Part shown: piece by piece, positions 8,067 to 16,122 of the stretch
How positions within the stretch are numbered: the first letter of the stretch is position 1
How the letters are laid out: each line of letters opens with the position of its first letter
DNA from: Candidatus Bathycorpusculum sp.
Lineage (GTDB): Archaea > Thermoproteota > Bathyarchaeia > Bathyarchaeales > Bathycorpusculaceae
DNA length: 64,000 nucleotides
Reading direction: 5' to 3'
NCBI GenBank assembly: GCA_009778385.1
Contig: WRJX01000104.1
Coordinates: forward strand, 62,001 to 126,000
Program-made: the position numbers and the translations under genes
Notes under the pieces: model-generated
Databases searched by the model: none
What the model was told of the DNA's origin: nothing
Seen by the model: only the letters and a program-made list of their open reading frames with translations

Positions 8067-8690
8067 ATGTCGTTTGAATTAACCGATGAAGATGGAAAAG
8101 TCTTAGTTAAGCTTGCGAGGAGCGCTGTTGAAACTTTTCTTGAAAAAGGACAGACCATAAAGTCACCTAAGGATGTTTTACAAAAGTTTTATGAGAAATG
8201 TGGTGTTTTTGTGACCATAAATACATTCAAGGATGGCGAAAAAACATTACGTGGTTGCATAGGCTACCCCTATCCAATGATTCAGCTTATAGATGCAGTT
8301 ATTGATTCTGCCATAAATGCTGCAACAGAGGATCCGCGTTTTTCGCCGATGAGTTTTGATGAATTAGATAAATGTGTTTTTGAGGTTAGCGTTTTAACAC
8401 CGCCAGAGCAAGTGCAGGTAAGTAATCCTAAGAAGTATGTACAACAGATTAAAGTTGGACAAGATGGTCTAGTTATAGAAAGGGGTTACAATAAAGGACT
8501 GCTTTTACCTCAGGTGCCTGTTGAGTGGCAATGGTGTGAGGAAGAATTTCTTTGTCAGTGTTGTATGAAGGCGGGATTGCCACCGGATAGTTGGTTAACA
8601 AAGGATACTAAAATTTATAAATTTACAGCTATAATTTTTGAAGAGCAAACACCAAATGGAGAAATTAAACGTTTAAGCTTGAATCAATAA
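8067..8690 (+). CDS. AMMECR1 domain protein
   Basis: A 207-aa member of the AMMECR1 family, widespread in archaea and eukaryotes and of uncertain biochemical function. The hallmark LRGCIGYPYP is near residues 67-76, followed by AATEDPRF and the FEVSVLTPPEQ segment, with a C-terminal domain containing LLLPQVPVEW and WLTKD. The start is taken as ATG 8067, with GGAGAGGTGA about 7 nt upstream, rather than the GTG at 8061. It follows psmB on the same strand after an 83-bp gap and converges with the glycosyltransferase 7 bp beyond its stop. Confidence 0.9.
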   Translation: MSFELTDEDGKVLVKLARSAVETFLEKGQTIKSPKDVLQKFYEKCGVFVTINTFKDGEKTLRGCIGYPYPMIQLIDAVIDSAINAATEDPRFSPMSFDELDKCVFEVSVLTPPEQVQVSNPKKYVQQIKVGQDGLVIERGYNKGLLLPQVPVEWQWCEEEFLCQCCMKAGLPPDSWLTKDTKIYKFTAIIFEEQTPNGEIKRLSLNQ

Positions 8691-8697
8691 AATTAAC

Positions 8698-9834
8698 TTA
8701 GAGAGCAGTTTCTATAATTTCAACTGCTCTGTCTAAACCATTGAGTTTGCTGGAAAATTTGTTAAGTTCAAGCACGTTTTTCTTGTAAATTGAATATTTC
8801 TGCTCCATTTCTTGCATGGCTTTTGTGAGCTCTTTCTGGTTTTTAACCTTAATTGAGCAGCCTAAATCGTGTAGTTTTGTTGCGTTACCATCTTGTTCGA
8901 GTTGGGTTGGAATACATATGCTTGGTTTAGCATACTTGGCAGTTTCAAAGCAAGTTACGTGTCCACCGCTAAAGATGACATATTTGGCGTTTTTCATAGC
9001 TTCATAGCGTTCAGTTGTAGAAAGCCAGTTATGTATTTCACAGTTGCCGACTTTTACTGAAGATTTTTTTCCGGGAATGCCAAGACTAATTATTGCTTTG
9101 TTAGAAGTTTTTTGGAGAGCGGGTAACAGGATTTTGAGTAGTTTTGAGCGTGTTCCTACTGGTCCACTTATAGGAGCAAAGATATGCTCATCGGAGCCTT
9201 GTACATGGGTTACATCCATGAAGGCACCGACATACTCTATTTTGTCTTCAAAAATTGAACCATGTAGATTGCCGATGTTGTAGTCTGAGATTGTATAAGG
9301 ATAGGGATTGTCGGGAATAACAATTTTTGTACACTGCTTAATGTATCTGTCCACTATATATTCGCCGGGGTTGAAAAAATGCATAAAGCCATAGGTGGGA
9401 CGTATGAAATTTGCAATGTAAACAGATGGGATCTTCCACTTAGTTGCGAGCCGTAAAGCAGTTATGTCACCATCAGCAATCAACAAATCAGGAGTAATAG
9501 TACGTATGTGTTTTCTTAAATCGTAATACCTGTAGATGATTTCCATGGCATTAGAGTTTTTCATCTCAAACTGGCGACTATCTGCGTTAAATACAGGTAA
9601 AGGAAATAGGATGTTAATTAGTGACGCTGACATGACAATGCCAGAAGCATTTTCATACCATGCAATTGGTGCACATTTGTAGGCATGTTTAAACTCTTTT
9701 TTGAGCAAATCATAGGCCTTGCCGCCTGAAAAAAAGAACACCTCATGTCCAGCTTGTTCTAGCCGTTTACCTAATGGAATAATTCGCGAAACATGACCTA
9801 ACCCTAATTCTGAGCAGGTAAACAACAGTCGCAT
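8698..9834 (-). CDS. glycosyltransferase, MJ1255/GT28-like
   Basis: A 378-aa protein with a GT-B fold pattern. The N-terminus RLLFTCSELGLGHVSRIIPL contains the Gly-rich loop of MurG/UGT relatives. The C-terminal nucleotide-sugar-binding half has VIFSGGHVTCFETAKYAKP and IPTQLEQDGNATKLHDLG, the donor-binding signature of this group. It likely transfers a sugar from a nucleotide donor onto a lipid or surface acceptor; neither partner can be named. The start is ATG 9834, chosen over an upstream TTG (9867) because the family motif begins directly after it. It is divergent from nadC with about 90 bp between starts. Confidence 0.78.
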   Translation of the reverse strand: MRLLFTCSELGLGHVSRIIPLGKRLEQAGHEVFFFSGGKAYDLLKKEFKHAYKCAPIAWYENASGIVMSASLINILFPLPVFNADSRQFEMKNSNAMEIIYRYYDLRKHIRTITPDLLIADGDITALRLATKWKIPSVYIANFIRPTYGFMHFFNPGEYIVDRYIKQCTKIVIPDNPYPYTISDYNIGNLHGSIFEDKIEYVGAFMDVTHVQGSDEHIFAPISGPVGTRSKLLKILLPALQKTSNKAIISLGIPGKKSSVKVGNCEIHNWLSTTERYEAMKNAKYVIFSGGHVTCFETAKYAKPSICIPTQLEQDGNATKLHDLGCSIKVKNQKELTKAMQEMEQKYSIYKKNVLELNKFSSKLNGLDRAVEIIETAL

Positions 9835-9925
9835 GTAACCACAGCAATGAAATGTCCTTAATTTCAATTTCTAAACTCAAGGTGCAATAAAAGCATTTAA
9901 ACATTTGATAAATTAAGTTACAGTT

Positions 9926-10783
9926 ATGTTTGTGCCTATAAAGCTTATTGAAAAAAGACTCATACAACTTTTAAACGATGACGTGGGTCAAGGCGACGTT
10001 ACAGCAGACGCAATCATTCCAGCAGACTTTATCGTAACTGCGGAAGTAATTGCTAAAGAACCTGGAATAGTTGCAGGTATTAAAGAAGCAGGCATACTTG
10101 CTCAAATCATGGATTTAAAAGTTAAAACCAATGTCGTGGATGGCGAGCAAGTAAAAGATAAGCAGGTTTTAATGCAAATAACCGGTGATGCACAAGCTAT
10201 TCTAACAGTTGAACGCACCCTGCTTAATTTGTTGTCACGCATGTGTGGTATCGCAACAGCTACACGTAAATTCACTGAAAAACTGAAAAACGCAAAATCC
10301 TCTGCAAAAATCGCCGCAACCCGAAAAACTGCTCCAGGCTTATTGTACTTTGATAAAAAAGCTGTTGCTATAGGCGGTGGCGACCCGCATAGACTGCATT
10401 TAGACGACATGATTTTAATCAAAGACAACCATATCGCAGTAATCGGTGATTCAGCAAAAGCGGTAAAGTTGGCAAAAGAAAACGGTTCATTTAGTAAAAA
10501 AATTGAGGTTGAAATAACAAAGTCAACTGACATTCTTCGAGTGGCTGAGGCAGGAGCAGATATAATCATGCTAGATAACTTTACACCAGATGAAACAGTC
10601 AAAGCAGCTGAAACACTTAAAAATGCAAAACTACCGCACAAAGTCTTGTTAGAAGTAAGTGGCGGAATTAACAACGAAACATTGCTAGATTATGCTCAAG
10701 CTAAAGTTGATATCATTAGCATCGGAGCATTAACACACAGCGTAAAATCGCTAGACATCAGTTTAGAGATAATCAAAAAATAA
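9926..10783 (+). CDS. nadC: nicotinate-nucleotide pyrophosphorylase (quinolinate phosphoribosyltransferase)
   Basis: NadC converts quinolinate and PRPP to nicotinate mononucleotide, CO2 and pyrophosphate in NAD synthesis. The 285-aa length is normal. Visible landmarks: GDVTADAIIP at the N-terminus, ERTLLNLLSRMCGIAT, ATRKTAPGLL (phosphate-binding Arg/Lys), GGGDPHRLHLDD, IKDNHI, IEVEI, and the barrel-end motif LLEVSGGIN. Neither nadA nor nadB is in the window, so the rest of the pathway must be encoded elsewhere. It converges with the SpoIIM-like gene with 16 bp between stops. Confidence 0.95.
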   Translation: MFVPIKLIEKRLIQLLNDDVGQGDVTADAIIPADFIVTAEVIAKEPGIVAGIKEAGILAQIMDLKVKTNVVDGEQVKDKQVLMQITGDAQAILTVERTLLNLLSRMCGIATATRKFTEKLKNAKSSAKIAATRKTAPGLLYFDKKAVAIGGGDPHRLHLDDMILIKDNHIAVIGDSAKAVKLAKENGSFSKKIEVEITKSTDILRVAEAGADIIMLDNFTPDETVKAAETLKNAKLPHKVLLEVSGGINNETLLDYAQAKVDIISIGALTHSVKSLDISLEIIKK

Positions 10784-10799
10784 ACAAAATACAGGGGAG

Positions 10800-11447
10800 T
10801 TATACACCTGTATAAAGGATCATCCATGCTTCCACTAGAGCACCTATAGCAAGCAACCCGGCAGTTATACCGATGAATATAGCAGTCCATTTTAGTTCCC
10901 GCCAACGCCTCTGAGTTAACCGTCGAAACAGCCAAACACTTCCACACATACCCAATGAATATGAGACAAATTCAATCCAAAATATAGGCGTAATCATTAG
11001 CAACAATAATCCATCGCTTGCCGCCAGCCCTTGCACCGTCGAAATTGCACCTATAGCCACACCTGTAGAGAACAACGAAAACAATCCAAACGCAACACCA
11101 AACACAGGAATAAACATGACTAAACAAATCATAAAGTTGTTAGTAAAAATTGCAACCGTTAAAGAAGCCAAACTATCGTTTTCAACTATTGTTTGATTAA
11201 CTTGGTCAGAAATCATATGTGCCTCTTCAGCACCCAAAGGTACCAAAGTTCCAGCAAAAGTTACTACAACAGACAACACAAAAATAAAGATCAACGAATA
11301 GATCCTCTTTCGCATAGGTGAAGCTTTCTTCCAAAATGACAAAATAGCGCTCAATACAACATAACCTTCTTTTAACGACAAATTCCTAAAATCACACACA
11401 TAAATTAACATTTCTGTCACTTTAATCTTGGTTTTTCGCCACATCAA
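10800..11447 (-). CDS. stage II sporulation protein M-like (DUF95) integral membrane protein
   Basis: A 215-aa membrane protein with about five hydrophobic segments: residues ~48-70, 105-125, 128-150, 155-178 and 185-212. The segment beginning IFTNNFMICLVMF and the run GLFSLFSTGVAIGAIST match the SpoIIM/DUF95 family, which archaea have without sporulating. PIFWIEFVSYSLGM corresponds to the family's proline/Glu segment near the C-terminus. Function in archaea is unknown; a role in membrane remodelling or transport is speculation. The N-terminal ~40 residues are less typical, and translation could start at an internal Met. Confidence 0.7.
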   Translation of the reverse strand: MMWRKTKIKVTEMLIYVCDFRNLSLKEGYVVLSAILSFWKKASPMRKRIYSLIFIFVLSVVVTFAGTLVPLGAEEAHMISDQVNQTIVENDSLASLTVAIFTNNFMICLVMFIPVFGVAFGLFSLFSTGVAIGAISTVQGLAASDGLLLLMITPIFWIEFVSYSLGMCGSVWLFRRLTQRRWRELKWTAIFIGITAGLLAIGALVEAWMILYTGV

Positions 11448-11810
11448 CTACAAAAACGCGAAAAACAAGTTTACCAGCCATAAGAGACTGCAAATAAACC
11501 GATCACACGGACAAGACCACTACAGATACTGGACGATTGACAATTGACGATTATTTTGCCGTACAGACAATAATTATTCATCGTTCATTGTGTTAATTCC
11601 AAACAAAGACTAAAGCGGTTCGTTCCAAAATGGAACATACTGATTTTTCGTCTAATTCACTGCTTTCAAATATGTTTTTTAAATGTTTAGTGAAGTAGCG
11701 TTCGTTGTAGTGTTAAAGCAACACTCTAAATTAAGATTATCAGTGTAAAATCAGTCACCACGTCATTAACTTTTTACAGTAAACAAAAAAAGGAAACAAA
11801 GAAAACAGGA
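11448..11810. other. intergenic region with a 15-bp palindrome
   Basis: 363 AT-rich bp upstream of the SpoIIM-like gene and downstream of rlmE, both on the minus strand. The only structure seen is GTTCCA-AAA-TGGAAC (11622-11636), a perfect inverted repeat with 6-bp arms, about 175 bp upstream of the membrane-protein start. No ORF or RNA gene is recognised. Confidence 0.4.
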
Positions 11811-12431
11811 TTACTCTTCAAATTTAGTCTTTAAACCTAAAGCTAATAAATACATCTCAGAGCTTTTTGCTCGACTAGCAGCTGGCTTAACAAATTTGAC
11901 CTCAGTGAAATGGCTCTTGGCGGTTTGGATAAATTCATCCATTAAATCACCTTGAAAAAGCTTTACAAAAAAGTTACCACCAGGACGTAGAATCTGCAGT
12001 GCAATCTCTAACGCTTTAGTTGCCAAGTCGATTTGTCGTGCATGGTCAACTTCCCAGATACCTGTAATGTTTGGTGCAGCATCAGAAATTACTGCGTCAG
12101 ATTTGCGTGGTAAAAATGACAATATTTGCTCTGTAATATTAGGGTCAGTTAAGTCACCAATAATTGTTCGGATGTAATCTTGAGGGAAAGGCTCAATCGG
12201 ATTGAGGTCTACACCTAAGACAAAGCCATGTCTGCCAGTCATTTTTCTGGCTACTTGAATCCAACCACCCGGTGCAGCGCCTAAATCCACAACAACATCA
12301 CGCAAGTTAATAAAACCATATTTTTCATTAACTTGAACTAGTTTGTATGTGGCGCGGCTACGGTAGTTTTCAGCTTTAGCTTTCTTATAGTAGAACTCGT
12401 TTTTTCTTTCACGTATCCAAGCCTTCGGCAA
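11811..12431 (-). CDS. rlmE: 23S rRNA (uridine-2'-O-)-methyltransferase (RrmJ/FtsJ)
   Basis: SAM-dependent 2'-O-methyltransferase of the FtsJ family. The N-terminal helix WIRERKNEFYYKKAKAENYR with SRATYKL is typical of archaeal members. The SAM-binding motif VVVDLGAAPGGWIQVA follows, then LGVDLNPIEP, the SDAAPNITG motif, and FFVKLFQGD, completing the K-D-K-E catalytic set. I prefer the TTG at 12431, because GAGG lies 9 nt upstream and the family N-terminus begins there; ATG 12440 and GTG 12461 are in-frame alternatives. The gene overlaps the 3' end of the TFE-beta gene, indicating translational coupling. Confidence 0.92.
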   Translation of the reverse strand: MPKAWIRERKNEFYYKKAKAENYRSRATYKLVQVNEKYGFINLRDVVVDLGAAPGGWIQVARKMTGRHGFVLGVDLNPIEPFPQDYIRTIIGDLTDPNITEQILSFLPRKSDAVISDAAPNITGIWEVDHARQIDLATKALEIALQILRPGGNFFVKLFQGDLMDEFIQTAKSHFTEVKFVKPAASRAKSSEMYLLALGLKTKFEE

Positions 12432-12843
12432 GGGAATCATCCTCGGGTATACTTGACTCACTTAGAGTTTCAGGCGTAGTTTGTGTTTGGTTTTTGTTTC
12501 CTAAACCTAAAATCCAGTCAGTTAATCTTTGGCAGTTTTTAGGAGAAATTGTAGTGGTTGGGTCACATCTTGCATTGTCTGGACATAACAGACAGGGGCA
12601 ATCAACAATAGTTTCAATAGATGCCGGAAGTCTTTTCGGATATAGCCTATATGTCCATCGGCCGTCCTGCAATTCTTTTTCTCTACGGATGAGCCCTTTT
12701 TCTTCTAACTTAATTGATACACGTGAACCTTCACGGCTACTTGCACTCAGTTCACGCCATAAATCTGATTGAAGTACACCCTGATAACCTGTGTTCACCA
12801 CATAATGGAGCGCTTTTTGTTCAAGGTCATTACGTTTAGGCAT
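12409..12843 (-). CDS. TFE-beta / RPC34-like transcription factor with Fe-S cysteine motif
   Basis: A 144-aa protein with an N-terminal winged helix (residues ~5-70: GVLQSDLWRELSASSREGSR, SIKLEEKGLIRRE) followed by a four-Cys segment (residues ~80-108: CPCLLCPDNARC, then ISPKNCQRLTDWI). The order of Cys residues, the I-x-P-x-x-C step and the tryptophan match the C-terminal Fe-S domain of RNA polymerase III subunit RPC34/RPC39 and its archaeal relative TFE-beta, which pairs with TFE-alpha in promoter opening. A Ser/Glu-rich tail of ~30 residues follows. It is divergent from kae1 and overlaps rlmE. Fe-S binding is inferred from the motif. Confidence 0.75.
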   Translation of the reverse strand: MPKRNDLEQKALHYVVNTGYQGVLQSDLWRELSASSREGSRVSIKLEEKGLIRREKELQDGRWTYRLYPKRLPASIETIVDCPCLLCPDNARCDPTTTISPKNCQRLTDWILGLGNKNQTQTTPETLSESSIPEDDSLAEGLDT

Positions 12844-12922
12844 GCTAAGATCAGTTCCAGATAATGTAATAAATTGCTCGTTTCAGATAAAAATATGTAT
12901 CCCTCTTAGAACCTTGATTCAC

Positions 12923-13957
12923 ATGACTAACACGCAGAAAACGTCACTAACTGACAACATGTACTGCTTAGGTATAGAATCCACAGCAGACGATTTCGGT
13001 GTAGGCATAGCCAGATTCAACGGTGAAATTCTTGCAAACGCAGTAGAAGGCTACGTGCCAATAGAAGGGGGAATCCACCCAAGAGAAGCAGCACGTCATC
13101 ATGCTGAAGTTGCAGATAAAGTCTTCTGCCAAGCATTAACAGATGCAAAAATAAAACCTAAAGACCTTACATGCATCTCTTTTTCCATGGGTCCTGGACT
13201 AGGCCCCTGTCTACGCACAGGAGCAACTGTAGCCCGTGCCTTAGCATCATACTTACAGATTCCGCTAGTTGGCGTAAACCATTCCGTTGCACACATCGAA
13301 ATTGGAAAACTTGAAACAGGTGCAACAGACCCCGTTACACTTTACGCTTCAGGCGGAAACACAATGGTCACTGCATTTGAATCTAAACGTTATAGAGTTT
13401 TCGGCGAAACCTTAGATATTGCACTTGGCAACTGCCTAGACGTTTTTGGAAGACAAGCAGGCCTAAAAAACCAGAAAGGTTTGCCACTTGGAGCAGCAAT
13501 AGAGCAACTTGCACTTAAAGGCAAAAACCTTATCACACTACCATATGTAGTAAAAGGCATGGACTTATCCTTAAGCGGACTTTTAACAGCAGCAACCACA
13601 CAACTTCAAAAAGAAAAACACCCCATTGAAGATGTATGCTACAGCCTTCAAGAGCACGCTTTTGCTATGGTTGCCGAAATTACTGAACGAGCATTAGCAC
13701 ACACTGAAAAAAAAGAAGTCCTACTAACAGGTGGTGTAGCAGCCAATAAACGATTACAGACAATGCTTAAAGCAATCACAGAGGAACACGATGCAAGCTT
13801 TAATGTGGTTCCTCAAAAATTTGCCACAGACAACGGCGCAATGATTGCCTGGACAGGCACGTTAGCCTACACCCACGGCTTAATTACCCCTATAAATGAG
13901 AGTTACGTGAAACTGCGTTGGCGAGTAGACAAAGTAGATGTACCATGGATAAACTAA
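12923..13957 (+). CDS. kae1: KEOPS complex catalytic subunit Kae1 (tRNA threonylcarbamoyladenosine synthase)
   Basis: Kae1 transfers the threonylcarbamoyl group to A37 of ANN-decoding tRNAs. Visible: LGIESTADDFGVG, PREAARHHAEVA (metal-binding His pair), SMGPGLGPCLRTG, VGVNHSVAHIEIG, YASGGNT, the DVFGR core, LLTGGVAANKRL and FATDNGAMIAWTG. A probable box A (ATAAAAATATG, ~12888-12898) lies about 27 bp before ATG 12923, which fits a leaderless start there; ATG 12959 is the alternative. It is a separate gene from bud32, not fused, but overlaps it by 13 nt. Pcc1 is encoded at 39752..40009. Confidence 0.95.
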   Translation: MTNTQKTSLTDNMYCLGIESTADDFGVGIARFNGEILANAVEGYVPIEGGIHPREAARHHAEVADKVFCQALTDAKIKPKDLTCISFSMGPGLGPCLRTGATVARALASYLQIPLVGVNHSVAHIEIGKLETGATDPVTLYASGGNTMVTAFESKRYRVFGETLDIALGNCLDVFGRQAGLKNQKGLPLGAAIEQLALKGKNLITLPYVVKGMDLSLSGLLTAATTQLQKEKHPIEDVCYSLQEHAFAMVAEITERALAHTEKKEVLLTGGVAANKRLQTMLKAITEEHDASFNVVPQKFATDNGAMIAWTGTLAYTHGLITPINESYVKLRWRVDKVDVPWIN

Positions 13958-14604
13958 AACAACCTGTTTTACTAAAAAAAGGTGCGGAAGCAAGCCTCTA
14001 TCTTTCCAATTGTCACGGAAGAAAAGCTATAACTAAAATCCGAACACCAAAAAAGTACCGGCCAGAAATCCTTGACAAACAGATCCGTAGCTACCGCACA
14101 ATACATGAATCCCAACTGTTACATCAATCCAAAGTCGCCGGTATTGCAACACCACTAATTTACATGGTAAACGTACCAGAAGCCACTATTATAATGGAAT
14201 ACATTGAAGGCATCCAAGTAAAGCAGTATATAAATAGGGCTTCAGAAGCAGAACGTAAAAAGATTTGTCTAGAAATCGGTGGGTTAGTTGGTAAACTCCA
14301 CAAAGAAAACGTGATCCACGGTGACTTAACAACTTCAAATATGATACTGGATAATCAAGGCAGAATTTTTCTTGTAGATTTTGGGTTAGGTGAAAAAAGT
14401 GTTGAATTAGAAGCAAAAGGTGTCGATTTACACCTGTTAAAACGTGCTCTACAAAGTACACATTTTACTTTTTGGGAAACCTGTTTTAATGATGTTTTTG
14501 CAAGTTACAGTTTAGTGTTAGGTGACAAGTTGGCGGAAAAGGTTTATGAGAAAATCAGTGAAATTGAAAGGCGAGGGCGCTATGTTGAAGAACGTAAACA
14601 ATAA
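13945..14604 (+). CDS. bud32: KEOPS complex kinase/ATPase Bud32
   Basis: A 219-aa small RIO-like kinase of the KEOPS complex that supports Kae1. Conserved parts: GAEASLYLS (Gly-rich loop), the Lys in AITKIRTPKKYR, EILDKQIRSYRT, MEYIEGI, the catalytic loop HGDLTTSNM, and the metal-binding DFGLGEKS. The ATG at 13945 overlaps the last codons of kae1 in another frame, consistent with coupled translation. The order kae1-bud32 mirrors the fused gene seen in some methanogens. Confidence 0.95.
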   Translation: MDKLKQPVLLKKGAEASLYLSNCHGRKAITKIRTPKKYRPEILDKQIRSYRTIHESQLLHQSKVAGIATPLIYMVNVPEATIIMEYIEGIQVKQYINRASEAERKKICLEIGGLVGKLHKENVIHGDLTTSNMILDNQGRIFLVDFGLGEKSVELEAKGVDLHLLKRALQSTHFTFWETCFNDVFASYSLVLGDKLAEKVYEKISEIERRGRYVEERKQ

Positions 14605-15193
14605 CGCGGAACCGCAGATTAAAAGTAAATTTGTTTTGTTTATAACGGGTAACTTTCACAAGTTTAACGAGGTACGCAGTATCTTGAGTTCCATGGGAAT
14701 AGCTATTGGTATGTTATGTGTGAAAGGAAAAGAGATTCAAAGTGATAACACCAACGAAATTGCAGAGAACAGTGCAATAGAAGCATTTGACCGATGTCAT
14801 TTGCCACTAATTGTTGAAGATGCAGGATTGTTCATTGATGCCTTTGAAGGTTTTCCAGGTCCATACTCAGCTTATGTCTATAAAACAATTCAAAACAAAG
14901 GCATTTTAAAATTAATGGAAGGCATACAGAATCGTAAAGCATCCTTCTATTCAGCTATAGTATACTACAGTCAAAAGACTGGCCCATTGCTTTTTGAAGG
15001 CAAAACAGAAGGAGAAATAACGCTTACAGAACGCAAAGGTGAGGGCAATTCAGGTTTTGGTTTTGACCCAATTTTCCAGCCGTCTCGCAGTGAGAAAACG
15101 TTTGCAGAGATGACTTTAAAAGAAAAAAATCTTGTGTCACATCGAGCTAAAGCGGCTATTAAATTTGCTGAATGGTACAAGCAGACGCAATAA
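14582..15193 (+). CDS. rdgB: XTP/dITP pyrophosphatase (HAM1/RdgB family)
   Basis: House-cleaning enzyme that hydrolyses non-canonical purine nucleoside triphosphates to monophosphates. The family motif TGNFHKFNEV is near the N-terminus, followed by IVEDAGLFIDA, GFPGPYSAYVYKT, and the substrate loop GNSGFGFDPIFQ. I start at ATG 14582 (GGCGAGGGC upstream) to give 203 aa, because upstream residues do not fit the family. The start lies 23 bp inside the end of bud32, so kae1-bud32-rdgB form one overlapping operon. Confidence 0.93.
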   Translation: MLKNVNNNAEPQIKSKFVLFITGNFHKFNEVRSILSSMGIAIGMLCVKGKEIQSDNTNEIAENSAIEAFDRCHLPLIVEDAGLFIDAFEGFPGPYSAYVYKTIQNKGILKLMEGIQNRKASFYSAIVYYSQKTGPLLFEGKTEGEITLTERKGEGNSGFGFDPIFQPSRSEKTFAEMTLKEKNLVSHRAKAAIKFAEWYKQTQ

Positions 15194-15313
15194 CATTTTT
15201 AGCTTAAAGGTTCTTTTTTAGATTATCATTATTTTTTTGAATCAGTAAGATAAGTATAATTATTGTCTGTAACGTTATACAGTTCAGTTGTCATAGTAAG
15301 ATGATGATTGATA

Positions 15314-15781
15314 ATGCCTCAAAATAAAGGTGCCATTGATATCTTTGGATTGTTATCAGAAGACACTGTTGATTCTGAAAAGAAAAAGAATCGAGAAGCA
15401 CTTTTAGCGCCAACTGGTGTAAAAGACTTTTTCCAAGAAGGCAAAATTAGTATCAACAGTTACACTTGCCTTGGTGTACAATGTAAAGAATGCGTCAAAG
15501 TTTGCCCAACAAATGCTCTGTACTGGGGAAGTGGCAAAGTTGAAATTGTAGAGGACTTATGCGTTTACTGTGGAGCTTGCGTTCTAAATTGTCAAGTTGA
15601 TGATTGCATAAAGTTGGAACGTAAACGAGACGATGGTAAAGTTGAAAAATTTAGTAAACCAAAAGATGTGCTGTTGCTTCAGAAAAAAGCAAATACTAAC
15701 AAACGGGTTCAACGAGTACGAAGCGTTATTTTGAAACCCCAAGATTACTATATTCAGTATCCAAAGACCAAACAAAAATAG
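15314..15781 (+). CDS. 4Fe-4S dicluster-type ferredoxin domain protein
   Basis: A 155-aa protein with a central region (residues ~50-100) bearing two cysteine groups: CLGVQCKECVKVCP and CVYCGACVLNCQVDDC. The second departs from the usual CxxCxxCxxxCP because the last Cys is not followed by Pro. The N-terminal ~45 residues and the basic C-terminal ~50 residues (rich in Lys/Arg) have no recognised domain. Likely an electron carrier or the Fe-S subunit of an unknown complex; no partner subunits lie next to it. The ATG at 15314 is preferred over an upstream TTG. Confidence 0.75.
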   Translation: MPQNKGAIDIFGLLSEDTVDSEKKKNREALLAPTGVKDFFQEGKISINSYTCLGVQCKECVKVCPTNALYWGSGKVEIVEDLCVYCGACVLNCQVDDCIKLERKRDDGKVEKFSKPKDVLLLQKKANTNKRVQRVRSVILKPQDYYIQYPKTKQK

Positions 15782-15901
15782 CACCCTCAGTTACAGAAAC
15801 CCATTTACATTAACCAGTTTAAAAAATGAGGTTAATTTGATGTTTTAGAGGTATGGCAATGCTATGGGTGTATTATTGTTTTCTTGAATGGTAGTGCTAA
15901 A

Positions 15902-15934
15902 TTTTATATTTGGCGCATGTTATAAGCATAACAT
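15902..15934 (+). promoter_or_regulatory. box A plus palindromic operator of the ribbon-helix-helix gene
   Basis: TTTTATATT (15902-15910) looks like a TATA box. Directly after it lies ATGTTAT-AAGC-ATAACAT (15917-15934), a perfect inverted repeat with 7-bp arms and a 4-bp spacer, ending 22 bp before the ATG of the repressor-like gene. Its position between TATA box and expected start site is that of an autorepression operator. Confidence 0.6.
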
Positions 15935-15956
15935 AGTTTGAGGGGAAATAAACAAC

Positions 15957-16112
15957 ATGAAACTTGTAACAGTATTATTACCAGAAGCCTATCTAGAAGG
16001 CTTAGATGAACTAGTCAGAAGAAACATGTACCCAAGTAGAAGTAACGTAATACGTAGTGCCGTACGAGACCTGCTAAAACAAGAATTATGGGGAAATAAA
16101 CGCGAAAAATAA
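15957..16112 (+). CDS. ribbon-helix-helix (CopG-type) DNA-binding protein, 51 aa
   Basis: A short but complete gene. ATG 15957 is preceded by GAGGGGAAA, and the reading frame ends at TAA 16110-16112. The protein begins with a beta-strand pattern (MKLVTVLLPEAYLEGLDELV) and continues RRNMYPSRSNVIRSAVRDLL, the classical ribbon-helix-helix pattern in which the strand of a dimer contacts DNA and the SRSNVIRSAVRD helices pack the dimer. No ligand-binding (ACT-type) domain follows, so it is not a full NikR. No toxin gene accompanies it. The palindrome just upstream suggests autoregulation. It converges with pyrF. Confidence 0.8.
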   Translation: MKLVTVLLPEAYLEGLDELVRRNMYPSRSNVIRSAVRDLLKQELWGNKREK

Positions 16113-16122
16113 TTAGCGTCCC

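Noticed and set aside
15957-16112. Antitoxin of a toxin-antitoxin pair
   Set aside because: The ribbon-helix-helix gene has no adjacent small toxin-like gene; the next gene is pyrF on the other strand.
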